Positions 45,346 through 56,431 of a stretch of DNA of 64,000 nt are shown one piece after another. This DNA comes from Cephalotrichum gorgonifer (lineage: Eukaryota; Ascomycota; Sordariomycetes; Microascales; Microascaceae), in NCBI GenBank assembly GCA_900312665.1, contig ONZQ02000002.1, positions 3,001,863-3,065,862 on the forward strand, read 5' to 3'. Within the stretch, counting starts at the first letter, position 1. Each line of letters starts with the position of its first letter. The notes beneath the pieces are model-generated. The model was not told the origin of the DNA. It ran no database searches and worked only from the letters and a program-made list of their open reading frames with translations. The position numbers were made by a program, and so were the translations under genes.

Positions 45346-47337
45346 CTACTGGAGAACGATCTCCTCTAGTGTTTGTTGGACACCTCTACTCTCGTCCCAT
45401 GCCTCGCCAGCTAACATGCCAACTACTATGCAGTCGCACAGGAATTCCCACCTCGTACCGACCCGGCGCAACACCACGGGGACAGACGAGGATACTAATA
45501 TATAGACCTCATCCCCAGCTGCGACTCCAGCCTTTGCGTATCCTGTATACCCGCTGTGTGAGACGAAGGGTACGTGTCGCCATTTACCAGAGCCGAGAAT
45601 TATTTTATTCACGAATGCCCCCTGCTGCAAGACGCGTGCCGCCTCGCACACAATGTCTTTCCAGTCCAGCGTTTCCGTTCGAGCGTCGTCAAACACCCTC
45701 TCGAGGATCCCCGCGGTGCTCCTCGTCAACGACTCATCCTCTACGATGTCGTCAATCTCATCGCCGACGTCCGGATCGAGGAACAGACACTCCAGGAACG
45801 AGGCGACTACCTGCGGATTCTTCGTATCATAGCTCCGCTTCCCAAACACTAGCGCCCGTAAGACGGCATCGAGCATGGAACACCCGGTCCTATAGGGGCG
45901 CGAGTCCGGGGGCAGAGGCAATACATCCCGCAGGACGGACCTGGCGTCGCATCCGAGGAAGAATTGTATATCCTTTCCTAATCTCTGCATATGCTCCACA
46001 TCGCTGTCCGGGGGCTCGTCGCGAGCGGGGCCGACCTTGGCGATGGTGTCCAGACGGAGCCCCCAGACGGTAAGTGCACCCATCGACGGCGAAATTTGTT
46101 TCGCCCGCGGAGGACAGTTCCTGTTGGAGGCGAACTGGCCCTCGGTCGCCGCGGTGAACATGCCCCTTGTGCTATAGGACGTGGTCCAATCCGGTACCCA
46201 GCTCGGGAGCCCTAGGGTTGACGAGTGCGCCGCAAGTCCTGCTTTCTGCAGCAGTACCGCCACATCGGAGATGCTCGAGCAGAGATATGCGGCCACGGCT
46301 GTGTAGAGCTGCCGCGCGGGCGTGAAGTAATCGATATCAACACCGATAGGGACCAATCCCGCAAGCGCGTAGATCTTGTCGCGGGGGTCTGTCGCCTGCC
46401 GATCCGCGGTTAAGTTCAAGAGCTGCAGCAGGAGTTTCTTAGAGTCAGACGCATCAGATCTAGCCAGCTTCTTCCTAACCCAGCTCACTGCTGTTATGGA
46501 GTAAAAGACCTCAGCCCTGGCCATGCCTGACAATAGACTCCACGTGACCGATCTGTCCTGGCGTGGAGCGTCATTTGCCATGTCCGGGATCCCCAAGACG
46601 AAGGCATCAATGGTGTCTATGTCATCTAAAGTGCAGAGGGACGTGCCGGAGATAAACGAGCAGTGTCTTGAGAGGACTACTTCTTGCAACGTCCACATCC
46701 TCCGCCAATATGGTTTATGGTGGAGGGCCGGCGCGGCCATGAGGGGCTGGCCCTCCAGGTTAGATATCAGGGGCCCGTACGCGACATCATCGAGCCCGCC
46801 GATGACGCAGTCCTCATAGTTCACGCGTGCTCCCTTCAGGTCCTGGCCCAGCCGACAAGCCAGCCTCATGGCGGCCGCAGAGAGATCATCGGCCGGGCCC
46901 AGCCAGCAGAGGACATCACGGGCCCGCTTGTATATGAGGTCCATTATGCTAACCTGGGCGTTCCTCTCCGGGATATCTGTCTGGTTGATGCAGATGGCGT
47001 CGACCCACAGGCCTCTCCTTGACTCGGGTTTAACCACGGGGACCTGCCGCAGGGCCTCGACGAGGTTCCGTGTAGCCTCAAACCTGTGACCGTTGATCAA
47101 AATGCTCTCTGTGTCGTGGGGGTCGCCCCACACGTAGGACAGGGCGAAGAAGTCGTCGGCGGCATCGCGGAGTGAGACAGCCCGGAGAGTACAGGCGATC
47201 TCATCCGGGTTAGCGGGGTCCGGGATGGAGTCGATGGAGATGAGCCTGATTTCTTGGACCGCATCATCGAGCCGGTTCGCGCCCAGTTTTCGGTAGAGCA
47301 GCGGGTCAATGTCCTCGTTAGGATTCGCCACTGACAT
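45346..47337 (-). CDS. Heterokaryon incompatibility (HET) domain protein
   Basis: This intronless gene codes for 663 residues from the ATG at 47337 (MSVANPNEDIDPLLYRKLG). The frame is open to an ATG at 47418, but the 27 extra residues look like leader. The HET domain spans about residues 30-230. Its three hallmark blocks are FFALSYVWGDP, GLWVDAICINQTD with NAQVSIMDLIYKRA, and WRRMWTLQEVVLS. The rest resembles the usual variable C-terminal region of large HET proteins: DPRDKIYALAGL, PSWVPDWTTS and GDEVYILVSSSVPVVLRRVG. HET proteins drive non-self recognition and can trigger incompatibility cell death, and the HET fold is related to TIR domains. No NACHT, WD40 or other added domain is present. 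A partner gene is not evident next to it. Confidence 0.92.
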   Translation of the reverse strand: MSVANPNEDIDPLLYRKLGANRLDDAVQEIRLISIDSIPDPANPDEIACTLRAVSLRDAADDFFALSYVWGDPHDTESILINGHRFEATRNLVEALRQVPVVKPESRRGLWVDAICINQTDIPERNAQVSIMDLIYKRARDVLCWLGPADDLSAAAMRLACRLGQDLKGARVNYEDCVIGGLDDVAYGPLISNLEGQPLMAAPALHHKPYWRRMWTLQEVVLSRHCSFISGTSLCTLDDIDTIDAFVLGIPDMANDAPRQDRSVTWSLLSGMARAEVFYSITAVSWVRKKLARSDASDSKKLLLQLLNLTADRQATDPRDKIYALAGLVPIGVDIDYFTPARQLYTAVAAYLCSSISDVAVLLQKAGLAAHSSTLGLPSWVPDWTTSYSTRGMFTAATEGQFASNRNCPPRAKQISPSMGALTVWGLRLDTIAKVGPARDEPPDSDVEHMQRLGKDIQFFLGCDARSVLRDVLPLPPDSRPYRTGCSMLDAVLRALVFGKRSYDTKNPQVVASFLECLFLDPDVGDEIDDIVEDESLTRSTAGILERVFDDARTETLDWKDIVCEAARVLQQGAFVNKIILGSGKWRHVPFVSHSGYTGYAKAGVAAGDEVYILVSSSVPVVLRRVGTRWEFLCDCIVVGMLAGEAWDESRGVQQTLEEIVLQ

Positions 47338-47694
47338 GGTGAAGGCCTCGAGAAGGACGGCCCTCGGTAAATAGTTTTCAGTGGCAATTAACGGAGAATG
47401 AGATACAAGGATACACACGTATATTGCTGGCCCCTGGGTGGAATTTGCTTGCCCTATTTTTCTTCTATTTTTTTAACCCTTTCAGGTCGCCACGGCTTCT
47501 AGCGAAGGAATCCTTCTCGGGCGGGGAACCGACACTGGTGAAGCGGAAGGGTTGCCTGCCCCTCTGCATTTGTACCCAAGGGCATCGGACGTCGCCGGCC
47601 CAGCGTCGACGAAGTTACTGGAAGCCAATTTACCCCCCGCTCGCATTCTTGAGGAGCTGCCATCGCCGGATACTCCCAATCCCCTTCAAAGAAC
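47338..47694. promoter_or_regulatory. HET gene upstream region and 5' flank of tRNA-Val
   Basis: These 357 bases separate the minus-strand HET gene from the plus-strand tRNA and hold the HET promoter. No other gene is seen. Confidence 0.55.
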
Positions 47695-47784
47695 GGTTCG
47701 GTGGTGTAGTTGGTTATCACGCTTGTCTAACATCCAAAAGGTGCTGGACACAAGAGGTCCCCGGATCGAGCCCGGGCCGAATCA
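47695..47784 (+). tRNA. tRNA-Val, anticodon AAC, with a 16-nt intron
   Basis: The acceptor stem pairs GGTTCGG with CCGAATC, with discriminator A at 47784. Box A is TGGTGTAGTTGG and box B is GGATCGAGCCC. The anticodon stem CTTGT/ACAAG closes the loop CTAACAC, with anticodon AAC at 47729-47731. A 16-base intron (47733-47748) interrupts the loop after position 37, the canonical site. The T stem CCCGG/CCGGG is perfect. The T loop reads ATCGAGC, with A in place of the common T at position 54. A run of seven T begins six bases downstream. Confidence 0.88.
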
Positions 47785-48119
47785 TCTTTCTTTTTTTCCT
47801 TTCCATTTTGTCCCTTTTTTCTTACCTTGCTTTTCTTCAGTACATACATATCCAAGCAATACCAGAGAACTATGAAAGGCAGTCGGACTCACATTAATGT
47901 GTCCCATGATTTGGTTGGGTTTCCACCCAGAGACTCGGCTCGTATCGTGGTCGTCTTCAAACAAGATGTTGCCATCTCCCCGAAGCCGATATAATGGCTT
48001 ACAAGGCATGTAAATGAAGACTGTCAATTAACACTCTTAACCAATTATATCCATGAAAACAGAACGGGAATACCTACCCCCCCCCTTTTTTTTCCCTTTT
48101 TCTCCCTATCTCCACCGGG
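47785..48119. other. 3' flanks of tRNA-Val and of the P450 gene
   Basis: Apart from the Pol III terminator, I see only T-rich and C-rich tracts here, including a C-rich then T-rich run near 48078-48098. Confidence 0.6.
47791..47797 (+). terminator. Pol III terminator of tRNA-Val
   Basis: Seven consecutive T on the sense strand follow the tRNA by six bases, preceded by TTTC. This is the standard stop signal for RNA polymerase III. Confidence 0.75.
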
Positions 48120-50330
48120 CTACTCCCTCCTCCTAAACTCAATCATCGGTCCGTCCTTCATACTAGTAAACGTATCCACGAGCTGGAACTCCCCCACCCT
48201 CTGCCTTCCCCACTCCAGGTCCCCCCTCCCCTCCCCGGGATCCACCACCCCGACGGCCCTCCTCATGTCGTACAGGAACAGCACCCGCGCGATCGTGATG
48301 CTCATCTCCGCGTACGCCAGCGCCTTCCCGATGCAGCCCCGAGGCCCGATGCTGAACGGGCAGAACGCGCCCTGCGCCCTCGCGACCTCCTCCTGCGTCG
48401 TCGTCCCCGCGCCGCCCCCGCTCAGGGGGTTCTCCTCGCCCACGAGCCACCGCGCGGGGACGTACCGGAACGGCTCCGGGTAGTACTCCTCGTTGTGGTG
48501 GACGGTGTAGTGCGGCGTGCCGACGACGGTGCCGGCGGGGACGTACTCGCCGCAGATGGTCATGCCGCCGGCCTGGACCTCGCGGGGCAGGAGGCCGCCG
48601 ACGGAGGGGGAGAGGCGCATGGCCTCGTCGATGCAAGCGCGGAGGTACGTGCAGGAGTTCAGCTCGGGACCCTGGCGGATGTCCTCGACGGAGGTGAAGG
48701 TCGTCCGGACCTCGGCGGCCGCACGGGCGAGGCAGGCCGGGCTGCGGGCGAGGTAGAAGAAGGTGGCTGCCATGGCGGTGGAGGTTGTGTCGGAGCCGGC
48801 GATGATGCTAGAGTAAAATCTCTCGTTAGCTGCGTGTGTCCCATCGGACAGTAGAAGCGTGTGTGTGTGTTATTATTTAACGTCGTTGGTGGACCTGGGG
48901 ACAATAGGAAGTGGTAAGCGGTGAACCTCGATTGTAGGAACTTACAGCAGGTTCGACTCGCCCCACAGCTCGGGCGTCGTGAACCCCTGGCCGGTATGCG
49001 GATCCTTCGCCTTGAGGAGGTAGTAGAAGAAGTCCCGGCGATCCGTCTCGTCGCCCAGCTTCGTCCTCTCCAAGAGCTGGGACTTGCTGTAGGCCATGTA
49101 CTTCGCCCTACCGGCCGCGATGCCCGGGAAGAGGACCTTGTCGATGCCGAGCCTGTCGACCAGAGGCATGGTGCCGCACTACCATCATTAGTACATATCC
49201 TTACAAGCCTCCAAACAAGCCTCGGTACTAACACAGGCCAAAATCTCAACAGAGGGGGAACGGGACTACTCACGATCAAGTGCCGCTTGGTAGCAGATGC
49301 GACCAGGTCCAACGCATAGCGATTATCCGGAATCTCCAACATCCTAAACGCCTTCCCAAAGCACAAATCCCCCAGGACGTCCATGGCCAGGTAATTACAC
49401 CAGTCGCTCATGTTCCTCACCCCACTCCACCCCTTCTTCTCTCCTAGGGCACCAGCCGCCGCTACCATCGCGCCGCCGGCACTGTTGTCGTCCTCCTCCG
49501 GCCTCCCAATCGCGTCGCAGAAGCTCCGCACGTTGGCGAGCACGTACCTCTCCATCTCCTTCACGGCCGACTCCGAGAAGCCGTGCGACAGGACCCGGCG
49601 CTTCCGCGCGTGGACCTCGCGGTCGCGCGTGTTGTGGGTGTTGGGGGCCGGGTGGACGAAGGCGTCGTAGAAGTGCGACTTGCGGACGTTGGCGCGGTGG
49701 GAGTAGATGGTCTTTAGGGCCGAGGAGGAGTTGAAGGAGAGGGAGTTGGGACCGAAGCGGACGATGGGGCCTGTTTAGTCCGGGGTTAGGAACCCTCCAT
49801 GATCTTTTCNNNNNNNNNNNNNNNNNNNNNNNNNNNNNNNNNNNNNNNNNNNNNNNNNNNNNNNNNNNNNNNNNNNNNNNNNNNNNNNNNNNNNNNNNNN
49901 NNNNNNNNNNNNNNNNNNNNNNNNNNNNNNNAGAAGGAAAGCGAGAGGGGTGGTGGTTACCATATTGCTGGTGGAGGCGCCAGAACTCGAGGTGGCGGTC
50001 GCCCTTCCAGGCGTGGTAGAGTTGGTAGGCATCGGTGACTTTCGCGATCCGGGGGCCGGGATACTTGGCTAGTGGGTGGAAGAAGAGGCGGTAGAGGACG
50101 ACGGAGAAGATCTATAAATTCGACAATCCGATTAGCTCTCGTCCCGCAGGGTCATCACCGGTCTCTGTCTGTCTCATATTCCTTCTCTAGCAAGCCTGTC
50201 CCGTATTTACGAATGACAGGGAACGAGTCTTGGATATATGGAGACGGCCAGTACTTACGTAGAGCGTCCCCGCGCCGACGACGGCAGCGAGGTAAAACCA
50301 GAGGTGACTAGCATGGAATTGGAACTCCAT
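48120..50330 (-). CDS. Cytochrome P450 monooxygenase, five exons
   Basis: I join complement exons 50330-50259, 50111-49961, 49770-49274, 49178-48946 and 48807-48120 into 546 residues. An N-terminal membrane anchor (HLWFYLAAVVGAGTLYIFSVVLY) leads into LFFHPLAKYPGPRIAKVTD. The I-helix is LLIIAGSDTTSTAMA, and the ExxR motif lies in CIDEAMRLSPSVGG. The heme loop is FSIGPRGCIGKALA with the Cys ligand. The closest groups by pattern are fungal benzoate 4-monooxygenase-like and isotrichodermin C-15 hydroxylase-like P450s; the substrate cannot be read from sequence. The assembly gap at 49810-49931 lies wholly within intron 2. Exon 2 ends QQYG and exon 3 resumes PIVRFGPNSLSF, with donor GTAACC, branch ACTAAA and matching phase, so the coding sequence appears complete. 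No P450 partner or pathway gene is adjacent. Confidence 0.88.
49810..49931. other. Assembly gap (run of N) inside intron 2 of the P450 gene
   Basis: 122 undetermined bases. The true length is unknown. Exon junctions on both sides fit without any missing codons. Confidence 0.98.
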
Positions 50331-51653
50331 ATTGGACGGAATCCAACGACAAAAAAGAGAATAGCTTCCTGTCTCGGGTATTCTTTTCGCGGACTCTAAT
50401 CAAGCCATAATGGAAAGATTCAAAAGAGTACACCCCCTTATAAATGGTTTACATGGATACGAAGTATAAATGTGATCATCTGGATCCCCCCGTCGTACCC
50501 GCTGACAAGCTGACGACGGGCCTTCGTTTTCCTCTTTCCACATAGTATGTAGTTCTCGTTCCGTTACTCGTCGTTCGCCGCCCATCGCACCTTCCTAAGC
50601 CGCATCCGCCATTCCGCACCTTCGGCCGCGCCTTCCGTTCCCCACCTTTATCACCGGCTTCTGGCGGCATTGTGGTGTTACCGATTGCAATGTACCGTCC
50701 GAACCATTTCTCTCTCTGTTCCCCCACCTTTTTTTCTGTGCTTATCCAATCTGTTTACATCCCTGACGACATCATGATCGTCCTGGTGCTAGGTTACCCT
50801 CGGCTACCGCCGGCGCGCATCTCCTCTCGTGACACGGACGCACCGGGACAAGGGATCCACTTCATGCCGGGTAGGCCCGGTCGAACGGTGAAACAAATGC
50901 GGTCACAGCTCCGCCTTTTTGGCCAAAACCTACTTGGAATTTACTACGTAGACTTTAAGGGGGTAGTTTCTGTTGGACGACAAGTATATAAAGATTTGTG
51001 CGTGCGGGGGAGTGCTGGGTTTGGCGTAGTCGTGTGTGGGGATTACGGGTTTGCGGGGGACGGTGTAGGTTCCGGCGGGGACCCCCCGGACTGGACTATT
51101 GCGGCTTAATTCCATTGCTTACCGACACCGACTATTGAGCCCTATAAGGTGCTCGTATTATTACTACGTAACTGGTTGGATCTTTTGTCAGTCTAGCGGG
51201 CTATTTGAAGCCTCGGTACTCCGTATCTAGTCTGTCTCCCATCCCATCCGTCAAGGTCGTCTTGTCGATATCTCACACCAATTGAAGCCAGCACTGACCG
51301 AGATAAGCAGCTGCAGAGACGCGCCACCTTCTATACGGCCATGTATCTGGCCAGATCTTACCAGGTAGGGAAATCCTTCACAAAAGAATCGAGAAAATCC
51401 AGAGACCGTACATCAAATCAAAAGAGATAGGTGGGGAATGAACATGTTAAGGTACCTGCTTAGAACACAAGTGCTATCTCCTCACCCGCATCTCATTACG
51501 TACCATCTCTCGTATTCGTGCCTGCCTCCTGTACATTACATTACGTTCCGTCTCTCATGGTATTTCCCTTCGTACACTCCATTACGTTCCCTCACTGTAC
51601 CTTACAATCCCTCCTCCTTGACACTCCCCTTAGAACTCCCCCCCAAGATTACA
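50331..51653. other. Upstream region of the P450 gene and 3' flank of cwh43
   Basis: No gene can be supported. Near 51490-51600 a short motif close to CATTACGTNCC recurs three times at spacings of about 45 bases within a CT-rich tract just after the cwh43 stop codon. Confidence 0.55.
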
Positions 51654-54600
51654 TTACCATCCCCATATCCCCCATATACCCTTTCCCTCTACTACCCCGT
51701 TAGTAAAGTCGTCCACGCCAACCTCATTAAGCCCTTCCTCCTCCTCCTCCTGCCCACCTCCCACCCCCCGATCGTAATACCTAGGCTCGTCGAAAACATG
51801 ATACCGGTGCCCCCTCACCCCTTCCCCCTTAAACAGCGCCGGGAACCTCCATCCCTCGGGCACGTCCCCCTCGTCCACCCTCCTGTCCCTCTCCTCCTCT
51901 CCCGCCTCCTCGAGCGCCACACTCTCCTCCCGCGACCCGGGCACGACGAACTTGGCCACCTGCAGCTCCGTGTCGGTGATGGTGCTCCTGCTAACCCGCG
52001 CGTACGCCACGCGCTTCAGCCCCTTGTAGAGGATATACTCACACCACCTGTCGTCGTCGCTCGGGTCCACGTCGTGCATCCCCGACACATCCGACACGTA
52101 CCGGTTGTAGTTCCCCCTCAGCGGCTTCGTCACGAGGTAGCTCAGCAGCACCGCCGGCTTGTCCGTCGACCCCATCAGCCCGGACATGTACTCGCTCTGC
52201 AGCAGCCTGTCCAGCTTGTCCTCCTCCTGACCCGAGTGGAAGACGAACACGTCCACGAGCCGCCCGTACACGTCGAGCGTTGCGTGGATCGCGGGCGCTA
52301 GCTCGCCCACGGGGCTGGGGAGGAGGTGGTGCGTCGAGTTGAGGATGGGGAACTTGCTCAGAAGGGCCGCGCCCCACGTGTGCTTGTTCGGCCCGGGGCC
52401 GTAGTCGACGTACATCCCCAGCTCCTCTGCGAGGAACTGCGTAGTGTCCCGGTTCCCCATGATGATCCTCTGTAGGTCCGTCTCCAGGAGCCCCACGACG
52501 TCGAGCTCCATCTCCTGGATAAGGTTTCGCATGCGGTTCTCGGACGACCACATGTCGTTGTCCAGCGAGAAGTGGACCGTCCAAATGCCCGCCGTGATGA
52601 GTCTGTCTTCCCCGTGGTGAGGCTGGTAGTCGTTCGACGGCACCCGCCGGACCGTGGCGAGCGCAAAGAGGATGTTAACCAGTAGCGCCGCGGCGCCGTG
52701 GTACCTCCTGTGCTGCGACGGGCGTCTCGGGGCCATCTGGGGGGCCGTCATGTTGGGGGACTGGGGCCGCGGGGGCGTGGACGAGAGGTCGAAGACGCCG
52801 CACCCGAGGAGGAGCATCATGCTCAGCATCACCCAGTCCGTACGCTCGCGGACGAGCGGCCCGCCGGGGACGAAGGCGTAGGCCACGACCCAGACGTGGA
52901 AGAGGACCATGACGTTGTATAGCAGGAAACCGAGGCCGAAGGACGTGGCGGGGGACTTGCGCGCCGCGTGACTGACGATCGGGACGCAGAGCGCCATAAG
53001 GTACGCCGCGATGGCAAGTGCGCCGCAGTAGCCTATCCAGTTGTGACGAAGGGTAAGCACGGCGGCGCCGGCGCAGCCGAGCGCATAGGCGAGCCAGCTG
53101 CCAGCTAGGTACGGGCGTTGGAGACCCAGCAGGAGACCGATCGTCATGAAGGCCGCCGTCAGCCAGCCGTGGGTAGCGGAGATGGGCCCGCGGATGGGGT
53201 AGCCCTCCCAGACCCAAAGGATCATCGTACTTGTGTCCGACAGCAGGGAGTGCAGCCCGAAGAGCAGCCCCGCGATACCACACGCCGTCAGGTACGCCGA
53301 CGCGTCATTCCTGGGATTGGGCGCCTGACCGGAGACCAGAGGTGCCTTATTTGTAAACCGTAAGACCGCGAGTACGCCGAGCGCGAGGCCAGTGCCATTC
53401 CAACCGCCGTTGTCCGCGTGCATGATGGGCCAGACCGGATTATTCGTCCGCCACGCGAACTTGACCGTCGCTGAGAGTATCAGGCCCAAGGACCAGCCCA
53501 GGACCTTGGACTCGAGCCTCGCATCGCTCGCTGACTCGGCGTACAGGGTTGTGGCCCAGCTCAGGCACGCCATGGCGACGCCGAACCCGACGGCGAAGAG
53601 ACGGAGGGTCGGGGCACTGATGAAGTAGGCGGCTAGACCGGCGAGAGAGGAGAGGTGGAGGAGGCGCTGGTTGGAGACGGCGAGGGACCGGATCGTCTTG
53701 TTGGCGAGGAGGACGGGGGAGATGGTCGTCAGTACAAGGGCCTCGTAGCCGGAGATGCCCATGTGCCAGAGAGGGAAGTCTAGATTACACCGTTAGGGAG
53801 TTTCTCAGGAGTAGCCTGCCGGCCGCATGGGGGGCGATTCTAGGCATACTTACACCAGACGGTAACCCCCAGGCTCGTAAGGGTAGACCAGAACACAAAC
53901 TAGAGAGAATACGGTCAGCCACCCGGGTCCGGGATAGAGTAGGGGAGCGATATGGCAATATACCCCGTGATAGATCTCGGCGGCCGTATCCAGTGCCTCA
54001 GCCCAGGTGAAGCGTGGAGCGAGGAGATGGTCCAACGAGAAACCTTCCCTGTATATCAATCAGTATAGGATCCAGACCAGAGCCTCCTCTCCTTCAGGGG
54101 AGACCATACCCTTTCTTAGCCTTTGGGATGACAGCGGCCGGGGCCGGTACTGGGGGGGCGGCACTCCTGCGACGGGGAAATATTTAGATCATGTTCTCAC
54201 TTCCTTCCAACGACTTATATTTCCACCCGCAAAAGTACAAAACGCTGAACGATATATACACTCCTCAAGCCGGAACCCTTTGCACGTACCCATTAGGCGA
54301 TCCCCTGACGTCAAGTATCGCCACCTCAAGCGTCGAGAAGTCGATCGTCGTGACCGTGTCGAAGGCGACGTCGTAGAGGATGAGGGACCACTCGAAGAAC
54401 GCGTAGGTGGTGTATGCTTGCAAGGGAAACAGTTAGTATACGAGATAGTTTCTGCGTAGAGGAGAGGATGGATGAGTCTCGAGAGGGCAAAAGCGGGGCC
54501 GGGGGGAGTATCTTACCTCCGGGGACTCTGTGGACCTTGTGCTGGATGTAGAAATATATCATCGGCACGAGGGTGCCAAAGAATGCGCCGGCGAGGTACT

Positions 54601-55410
54601 TTCGGTACTTGACGGCCTTCGGATTCGGCGGGCTGAGCGCAATGCACCCGAGGGTCCACGGGAGCGTAAGGACGAGGTATGAAATCATGAGGACGTCGTG
54701 GGAGTCGTGGTCGTCCGTGGAGGTGACGAAGGTCCACCCCGCGAGCATGAGAGTCCGGAGTAGACCCATGCCCGCCACAAATTCCGGGAGGGTGCGGCCG
54801 GGTCTGCGCGTGATGAGGTACCAGAGTCCGACCATCGCCGTTCGAGGACCTAGTCAGAATCATTAAGCGTCAGTTGTTGGGAGCCACGCATCCGAAGGGG
54901 CGTGCCAGGTTGATCGTGGTGGTCCCTTACCAGTCGACAGAGCTATGAAGAGTTGGAATAGGGCGCGCTCGGGGTACCGGTCGCCGATGGTCGCGGACAC
55001 GGAGGGGAACCATTCGTCGGGGTATCCGAACCACTCATTCTTAACGATTTTGCGGTAGTGGAGCGCGCAGCCGACGACGAGCGCGCCTAGGAACGCGGCT
55101 GCGAAGGTTAGAGCACCATTAGTACATCATGCGCGACACAGGCAGAGGGTAGCCCGAAGGAGTCCCGGCTCTGAGACAGAAGCTCCCAACGCGACACTGA
55201 GCGGCATTGAAGCGTCCCCGAATGGGATAGCGTCGCATGCCATTGCCGTCTGGCACGGAGGATCTCGAAGCTAGGAGAGAGGGGCGGTCGGGGTCTCGCG
55301 ATGGGCAACAACTTACCATAGCCGACGATGGTGTGGGACCATGACACCCAGGTTCCACTGAACGACACGAGAACTCCACCATCTTTGTCTTTGTATTTGG
55401 ACGACGCCAT
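51654..55410 (-). CDS. cwh43: Cwh43, GPI-anchor lipid remodelling protein, seven exons
   Basis: I join complement exons 55410-55317, 55098-54931, 54849-54517, 54416-54290, 54048-53964, 53899-53854 and 53779-51654 into 992 residues. Cwh43 replaces the diacylglycerol of GPI anchors with ceramide in the ER and Golgi of yeast. The first about 280 residues, spread over six exons, are the multi-span Frag1/DRAM/Sfk1-like domain: TWVSWSHTIVGYG, EWFPSVSATIGDRYPERALFQLFIA and SDTSTMILW-type loops later. Exon 7 codes for many more membrane spans. It then codes for the luminal endonuclease/exonuclease/phosphatase-like domain: IWTVHFSLDNDMWSSENR, VVGLLETDLQR, WGAALLSKFPILNS, VDVFVFHSGQEED and DRWCEYILYKGLKRVAYAR. 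All six introns have matching phases and GT-AG borders. It is divergent to UTP6. Confidence 0.93.
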
Positions 55411-56431
55411 TGCGGGGAAGGTGTCTCGCCGGCACGTGCCTGGGAAGAAGCGGCAGGTCGCAGGTGAGATCTCACAGCCAGCTCAGACAGAAATGGAACA
55501 GAGAAGGGGAAAACGAAAGACAAGAGTTGTAAAGCGGGGAGGAAAAAGGAAAGACGGGATTCAAATGGAGGAAAAGCATCTGGCGAAATATTGCCAGAAA
55601 GACGTGCGCGATGGATGATCAACAACAGGTGTGTTCGTGGAACGATGGTGGCACGATAGAACCCTTCCAAAGAGGGTCGAGGGTGTTTTTCGGGCCCTCG
55701 GACAATAACATAACCGTCCCAAGTTCCGCTTGTGGTTGTGTGAGTCGAAGCCAAGAACGATCATATTTGCTAGTTACTTTTCCGGGAGTTCCGGGACGGA
55801 GTGGAGGTGGGCTAATATGCCTATCATATTAGTCGAGCCAATAAGTTCCTGGCTCTGGCGAGGGGAAGAGGGCGACAAAATGCGGGGGAGAGAGTGTGTG
55901 ACAGAGACGACAGGGATTGGGACCTAGTTTCGAGCAAACCGAGCATATGTCAGTAACGGGGAATGGACCTGTTGTGATGACGACTTTGTGCATTCGACCG
56001 AGACATTTTGTTGGTGTGTGATCTGACCTTGGGAGAGGCCGGATGGGCGGGCCCCACCTCGGTACACTGTGCTGCCATGTGTACCCCGCTGATCCCGCAA
56101 CCCGCTGATCCGCGCCCCCACTCAGAACCTCGCCATAACAGTGCGAAATACAGTTCATTTGCAGGATAATACGGTACGTGCCTACTACCAGCAAGGACAC
56201 CAATGACACCAGCCACCCAGCGAAAGAGGAAGGACGCTAGCTTATCGATAAGGCCCCACATCGCAGAAAGCGGACCTCTACCCAAGAAAAAAGTTCCCAA
56301 TTAGAAAATCTTGGGACCAGCCCAGAGTCCAACGCATCCAGCAAGCAACCGCACGCCAAAAAGAACAGTCCCAACCGAGTCGAACCGCCTACCCTCCCCT
56401 CCTATACCTCTCCTCCACAGCTCCAGGTACA
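55411..56431. promoter_or_regulatory. Divergent upstream region of cwh43 and utp6
   Basis: About 1 kb between outward-facing genes with no supportable open frame. It must hold both promoters. Confidence 0.55.

Noticed and set aside
47424..47897. Plus-strand frame of 157 codons across the tRNA region
   Set aside because: It reads through the tRNA-Val gene and its terminator and has no protein-like character.
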